Shown piece after piece: positions 60,503 to 64,000 of a DNA stretch of 64,000 nt. The translations under genes and the position numbers were made by a program. The stretch is from Betaproteobacteria bacterium (GTDB lineage: Bacteria; Pseudomonadota; Gammaproteobacteria; Burkholderiales; Usitatibacteraceae), in assembly GCA_016720925.1 (NCBI GenBank), contig JADKJR010000003.1:62001-126000 (forward strand), given 5' to 3'. Position 1 is the first letter of the stretch. Each line of letters starts with the position of its first letter. The notes beneath the pieces were generated by a model. It had not been told where the DNA came from and ran no database searches. It saw only the letters and a list, made by a program, of their open reading frames with translations.

Positions 60503-62110
60503 TCACTTCGCCGGCTTCAAGCCCATTGCCAGCGTGTACTGATCGGTGCGCGCGATGTATTTCACACCTTTCACCGCCGCCCAGGTCGAGACCTCGTAAT
60601 GCAATGGGATAAGTCCGACATCGCCCATCACCATTTCCGCCGCCTGCTGGATCATGGATTCGCGCTTTTTGTCGTCCATGGTGACCAGCGCAGCGGACAG
60701 CACCTTGTCGAACGCCGGGTTGGAGTAACGCCCCCGATTGGTCACGCCCATGCCCTTGTCCTTGTCATACGTTGCCAGCAGCGAACGCATTGACGAACCC
60801 TGTTCGCCCGATTCGGTGCCCCAGCCCAGCAGCATGTAACCGAACTCCAGTTTGGTGGCGCGGGTGAAATACACGTTAGATGGCATCGTCTCGACTTTGG
60901 TGTCGATGCCGACGCGCGAATAGAACTGCGCGATCGCCTGCAGGACGTTGGCATCGTTGATGTAGCGATTGTTCGGGCCATGCAGGGTCATCGCGAAACC
61001 GTTCGGGTAACCGGCTTCGGCGAGCAGCTTCTTTGCACCTTCCGGATCAAACTTTGCCGGCTTCAATTTTTTGCTGGTGCCGTAGAAAAAATCCGGCAAC
61101 AGTTGCCCGGCGGCAACGGCTTTCTTTTCCATCACACGATCGACGATGGCATCGCGATTGATCGCCATCGACAAGGCCTTGCGCACGCGCACGTCGCGGA
61201 ACGGATTTTTGTCGAGCGGCTTGCCATCCTTGGCAGTCACAAACGGCGGCGATTTATCGGTGCTCTGGTTCAGGTGCACGTAGATCACGCGGTTGGACAC
61301 TTTGTCGACCAGCGAGTAGTTTTTGTCGGCCGAGAGTTTGGTGATGTCCGCGGTGGGCACGGTCTCGATGAACTCGACGCCGTTAGATAACAACGCGGCA
61401 ACCCGTCCGGCCGGACTGGTGAGGATCTTGAATGTGACCTTGTCCCACGGCTCTTCGCCGCCCCAATAGCCATAGTTGGCTTTCACGACGATCCGCTGGT
61501 TGGGTATGTACTCGACGAACTTGTAGGGTCCGGTACCAATGGCCGCCTTGCCGGAGTTGTAATCTTCGGTTGTAGCTTTGTCGCCGTGCAATTTGGAAAT
61601 GATCATTACCGAGGCCAGGTCGGATGGCAGCAAAACGTGCGGCGTGGCCGTCTTGAAAACGATGGTGTAGGGATCGACGATCTTCACGTCGACGATCGGT
61701 TTGACGAAGGTGCCGAACGATGACGGGCTGTTCGGTACATTGGGTGCGCGCTTCAGCGTGAACGCCACGTCCTCGGCGGTGAAAGGTGAGCCATCGTGAA
61801 AGCGCACATTCTTGCGCAGCTTGAATTCCCACGTCAGGTCGTCGATGGCCTTCCAAGATGTGGCCAGCCCCGGCACCAGTTTCTGATTCTCGTCGCGCTT
61901 GATGAGCGGCTCGAACAAATGCAGCATCATTGAATTGTTCGGCGACAGGTTGTGATAGTGCGGATCCATCGAGGTGATGGCCGCCTGCAGGCCGATATTG
62001 ATATCGCGCGGCTTGCTTTGCGCGGCGGCGGGCAGCGCGGTGGTGAGCAGTAGCGCCAGAAAGCCGGAAATGAACAAGCGGGAAAGTAGAAAACGAGATG
62101 CGCGAATCAT
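60503..62110 (-). CDS. extracellular solute-binding protein family 5 (peptide/amide type), paralogue 2
   Basis: A 535-residue periplasmic binding protein. The ATG at 62110 (MIRASRFLLSRLFISGFLALLLTTALPAAAQ) has GGAG six bases upstream and gives a good signal peptide; an ATG at 62122 has no ribosome-binding site. Family blocks include LFEPLIKRDENQKLVPGLATSWKAIDDLTWEFKLRKNVRFHDGSPFTAEDV in sections and YNSGKAAIGTGPYKFVEY, shared with paralogue 1. The two flank the M81 gene, suggesting duplication and related ligands. Confidence 0.95.
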   Translation of the reverse strand: MIRASRFLLSRLFISGFLALLLTTALPAAAQSKPRDINIGLQAAITSMDPHYHNLSPNNSMMLHLFEPLIKRDENQKLVPGLATSWKAIDDLTWEFKLRKNVRFHDGSPFTAEDVAFTLKRAPNVPNSPSSFGTFVKPIVDVKIVDPYTIVFKTATPHVLLPSDLASVMIISKLHGDKATTEDYNSGKAAIGTGPYKFVEYIPNQRIVVKANYGYWGGEEPWDKVTFKILTSPAGRVAALLSNGVEFIETVPTADITKLSADKNYSLVDKVSNRVIYVHLNQSTDKSPPFVTAKDGKPLDKNPFRDVRVRKALSMAINRDAIVDRVMEKKAVAAGQLLPDFFYGTSKKLKPAKFDPEGAKKLLAEAGYPNGFAMTLHGPNNRYINDANVLQAIAQFYSRVGIDTKVETMPSNVYFTRATKLEFGYMLLGWGTESGEQGSSMRSLLATYDKDKGMGVTNRGRYSNPAFDKVLSAALVTMDDKKRESMIQQAAEMVMGDVGLIPLHYEVSTWAAVKGVKYIARTDQYTLAMGLKPAK

Positions 62111-62208
62111 GTGGTTCTCCATTGTTGTAATGTTGCATGGCGAGCTGCGCGTGTGCCGAATAGTGATAATAGCGGAATCCGCGTTGCATGCGGTGTCACG
62201 GAGGATAG

Positions 62209-62535
62209 GTGAAAGCCATGATCATGATCGACAGTTTTGAAAAAATGCTGGCGAGCGGGAAGGACAATCCCTTGCTGAGGTTTTCGCTCGGCAATGAATA
62301 TCTAAAGGCGCAGGATGCCGTTCGGGCTGTCGAGCATTTACGCGCGGCGGTCGCGCAGGATGCCGGCTATTCGGCTGCCTGGAAGTTGCTCGGCAAGGCG
62401 CTTGCGCAGGCGGGCGATAGAGAAGGTGCCCAAGGCGCATACAAATCTGGTATTGCGGCGGCGACTGCAAAAGGCGACAAGCAGGCGGCGAAGGAGATGG
62501 CGGTTTTCTTGAAGCGGCTGGACTCGGTTGAGTGA
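62209..62535 (+). CDS. small tetratricopeptide-repeat protein
   Basis: A 108-residue soluble protein with about two TPR motifs (PLLRFSLGNEYLKAQDAVRAVEHLRAAVAQD and AAWKLLGKALAQAGDREGAQGAYKSGIAAA), a scaffold for protein contacts. No catalytic residues or signal peptide are visible. GGAGG lies five bases before the GTG at 62209; ATGs at 62218 and 62224 are alternatives. It is divergent from the binding-protein gene and nothing ties it to a pathway. Confidence 0.85.
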   Translation: MKAMIMIDSFEKMLASGKDNPLLRFSLGNEYLKAQDAVRAVEHLRAAVAQDAGYSAAWKLLGKALAQAGDREGAQGAYKSGIAAATAKGDKQAAKEMAVFLKRLDSVE

Positions 62536-62537
62536 CA

Positions 62538-62604
62538 CAAACTCAAGCACTGGTGCGCCTTTCCGGGCACTAATGGCTGGAAAGGCGCACCAGTGCTTGA
62601 GTTT
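62538..62604. repeat. family-1 palindromic repeat, best-conserved copy
   Basis: Arms CAAACTCAAGCACTGGTGCG and CGCACCAGTGCTTGAGTTT are fully complementary apart from the outermost base, with an inner stem CCTTTCC / GGAAAGG. It starts two bases after the TPR gene stop. Confidence 0.9.
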
Positions 62605-62611
62605 ACGTTTC

Positions 62612-62742
62612 GGGAACTTCTATTAACCACATCCCCGTTCACCCTGAGCTTGTCGAAGGGTCTCGTGGTGCATGGTAAAACAAGCACTTAGAGTAAGTGT
62701 GGTTCGACAGGCTCACCACGGAGGGGGTAAATAGAAGTTCCC
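62612..62742. mobile_element. family-2 MITE-like element, copy 3
   Basis: 131 bp from GGGAACTTCTATTAAC to AAATAGAAGTTCCC, flanked by TTTC on both sides (62608-62611 and 62743-62746), an apparent 4-bp duplication. The interior has the widespread CCCTGAGCTTGTCGAAGGG motif. The right TTTC overlaps the aroB stop codon. Confidence 0.85.
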
Positions 62743-62744
62743 TT

Positions 62745-63863
62745 TCAGGCGATCATCGTCCTGGAAAGAAACTCGCGAATGCGCGGCGCGCTGATGGTGC
62801 CATCGACAACCGCTTCGCCAATGCGTTTCAATAGAATCAGCCGAATCGCGCCGCCTTCATTTTTCTTGTCGCGGCCCATGTGATCGAGCATTTCGTCGGG
62901 TGAGATGCGATCCGGAAAGTCGGCGACCAACCCCGCGCGCGCGATCAATTTCAGCGCGCGATCACACGAAGCTCTGTCGAGCATGCCGAGTTCATTTGAA
63001 AAACGTGCTGCGAGCGCCATGCCGCAGCCGACGGCTTCCCCGTGCAACCAGACGCCATAGCCAAGCGCCGACTCAATGGCGTGGCCAAACGTATGGCCAA
63101 GGTTTAGCAGCGCGCGCCCACCCTCCACGGCGGTTTCACGCTCATCCTCCGCAACGACCTGCGCCTTGATCTCGCACGAGCGCCTGATCGCATAAGCCAG
63201 CGCATCACCATCGCGCTTCAGCAGCGCCTCCATGTTTGCTTCCAGCCATTCAAAGAACGCCGCGTCGAGGATCAAGCCGTACTTGAGTACTTCCGCCAGG
63301 CCGGAACGAAGTTCGCGCTCGGGCAATGTCGCGAGCGTGTCAGTGTCGGCCAGTACCAGCTGCGGCTGGTAGAAGGCGCCGATCATGTTCTTGCCCAACG
63401 GGTGATTGATGGCGGTCTTGCCGCCGACCGAGGAATCGACTTGCGCAAGCAGCGTGGTGGGAATCTGGATAAATGGCACGCCGCGCTGGTAGGTCGCGGC
63501 GGCAAAGCCGGCAATGTCGCCGATGACGCCGCCACCCAGGGCGATGATCGTGGTTTTGCGATCGCAGCGGTTTGAAAGCAACGCGTCGAAGATACGATTC
63601 AGCGTCGGCCAATCCTTGAAGACTTCGCCATCCGGGAGAATGATCGGCACGACTGCGACGCCGGCATCGGCAAGCGCCAGCAAAAAGCGCTCCCCGTATA
63701 AGGGCATCAGTGTCTCATTGGTGACCATGGCAACGCGCGGCTGGGGAAGGAATGTCTGGAGGCGCGCGACATCATTCAGCAATCGCGGACCAATGACGAT
63801 CGGGTAGGCACGATCGCCTAACGCCACTTGCAGCGTGGTTGGTGCTGAGGATGCGATATTCAT
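62745..63863 (-). CDS. aroB: 3-dehydroquinate synthase
   Basis: Second enzyme of the shikimate pathway, converting DAHP to 3-dehydroquinate with NAD and a divalent metal. The 372-residue protein has the NAD-binding [76 protein letters not shown] in sections, and the metal-ligand histidines in [12 protein letters not shown] and [10 protein letters not shown]. The length and start are standard. It is directly downstream of the probable aroK end, and its stop codon abuts a MITE-like element. Confidence 0.98.
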   Translation of the reverse strand: MNIASSAPTTLQVALGDRAYPIVIGPRLLNDVARLQTFLPQPRVAMVTNETLMPLYGERFLLALADAGVAVVPIILPDGEVFKDWPTLNRIFDALLSNRCDRKTTIIALGGGVIGDIAGFAAATYQRGVPFIQIPTTLLAQVDSSVGGKTAINHPLGKNMIGAFYQPQLVLADTDTLATLPERELRSGLAEVLKYGLILDAAFFEWLEANMEALLKRDGDALAYAIRRSCEIKAQVVAEDERETAVEGGRALLNLGHTFGHAIESALGYGVWLHGEAVGCGMALAARFSNELGMLDRASCDRALKLIARAGLVADFPDRISPDEMLDHMGRDKKNEGGAIRLILLKRIGEAVVDGTISAPRIREFLSRTMIA

Positions 63864-63882
63864 TGGCTAATGTCGATAATTG

Positions 63883-64000
63883 TCAGGTGGTTGTTGTGTT
63901 CGTCGATGCTTCCGGCGCGGGTTCTGCAGGTGGCCAAAGCTGACGACGGGCCAGCTCTTCAGCAATATCATGGACCAGTTTGCTCGCACTTTGGCGTCCG
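63883..64000 (-). CDS. aroK: probable shikimate kinase, C-terminal end only
   Basis: The minus frame is open from the right edge to a stop at 63883 and encodes the final 38 residues of a protein (GRQSASKLVHDIAEELARRQ and then a Pro/Ala/Thr-rich tail ending TNTTTT). The TGR-S-x-x-x-L-V pattern fits the C-terminus of AroK, and an aroK-aroB pair with 19 bases between the genes is standard. Only the tail is visible, so the name rests mainly on context. Confidence 0.55.
   Translation of the reverse strand, partial: GRQSASKLVHDIAEELARRQLWPPAEPAPEASTNTTTT

Overview
The window looks like the replication-origin end of a chromosome from a Betaproteobacterium. The signs are gene order and gene content: dnaA-dnaN-gyrB run leftward, rpmH-rnpA-yidD-yidC-mnmE-mnmG-rsmG-parA-parB run rightward, then atpIBEFHAGDC-glmU-glmS, and later the set dprA / LysM protein / def-fmt-rsmB-DUF4390-ntrY-ntrX that is usual for Burkholderiales and Nitrosomonadales relatives. 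I cannot name the genus from sequence alone.

Layout. 1-5.4 kb: a partial LTA-synthase-like membrane sulfatase, then a methylmalonyl-CoA module (mutase, MeaB-type GTPase chaperone, VOC protein). 5.7-11.3 kb: gyrB, dnaN and dnaA with candidate oriC DNA. 11.3-19.8 kb: the rightward origin-proximal block, with two parS-like sites inside mnmE and parA-parB at its end. 20.0-30.5 kb: the ATP synthase operon from a textbook promoter to a strong terminator, then glmU and glmS. 30.6-34.0 kb: an accessory patch with a gene remnant, a thioesterase, an aldo/keto reductase, repeats and a decayed IS. 33.5-46.4 kb: topB, dprA, a LysM protein, def, fmt, rsmB, DUF4390 and the NtrYX two-component system. 46.4-53.1 kb: a leftward run with an acetyltransferase, two amide/peptide-type hydrolases and a dipeptide-type ABC importer. 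53.3-55.0 kb: two unrecognised exported proteins. 55.4-62.5 kb: a SulP transporter, two paralogous substrate-binding proteins, an M81 (MlrC-like) metallopeptidase and a TPR protein. 62.7-64 kb: aroB and the end of a probable aroK.

Main non-gene result: two interspersed repeat families and one nested IS. Family 1 is a palindrome of about 67 bp found intergenically at seven sites (5.4, 19.8, 31.3, 34.0, 50.9, 55.3 and 62.5 kb). Family 2 is a MITE-like element with termini GGGAACTTCTATTAA and apparent 4-bp target duplications, found three times, each time 6-7 bp from a family-1 palindrome. The family-1 copy at 34.0 kb is split by a 1,510-bp IS with 17-bp terminal inverted repeats and a CTAG duplication; rejoining the halves restores the palindrome.

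Four core genes (atpB, glmU, the 3' end of topB, rsmB) carry single frameshifts. Because several are essential, assembly or sequencing indels are the likeliest explanation, and these genes are annotated as probably intact in the living cell.
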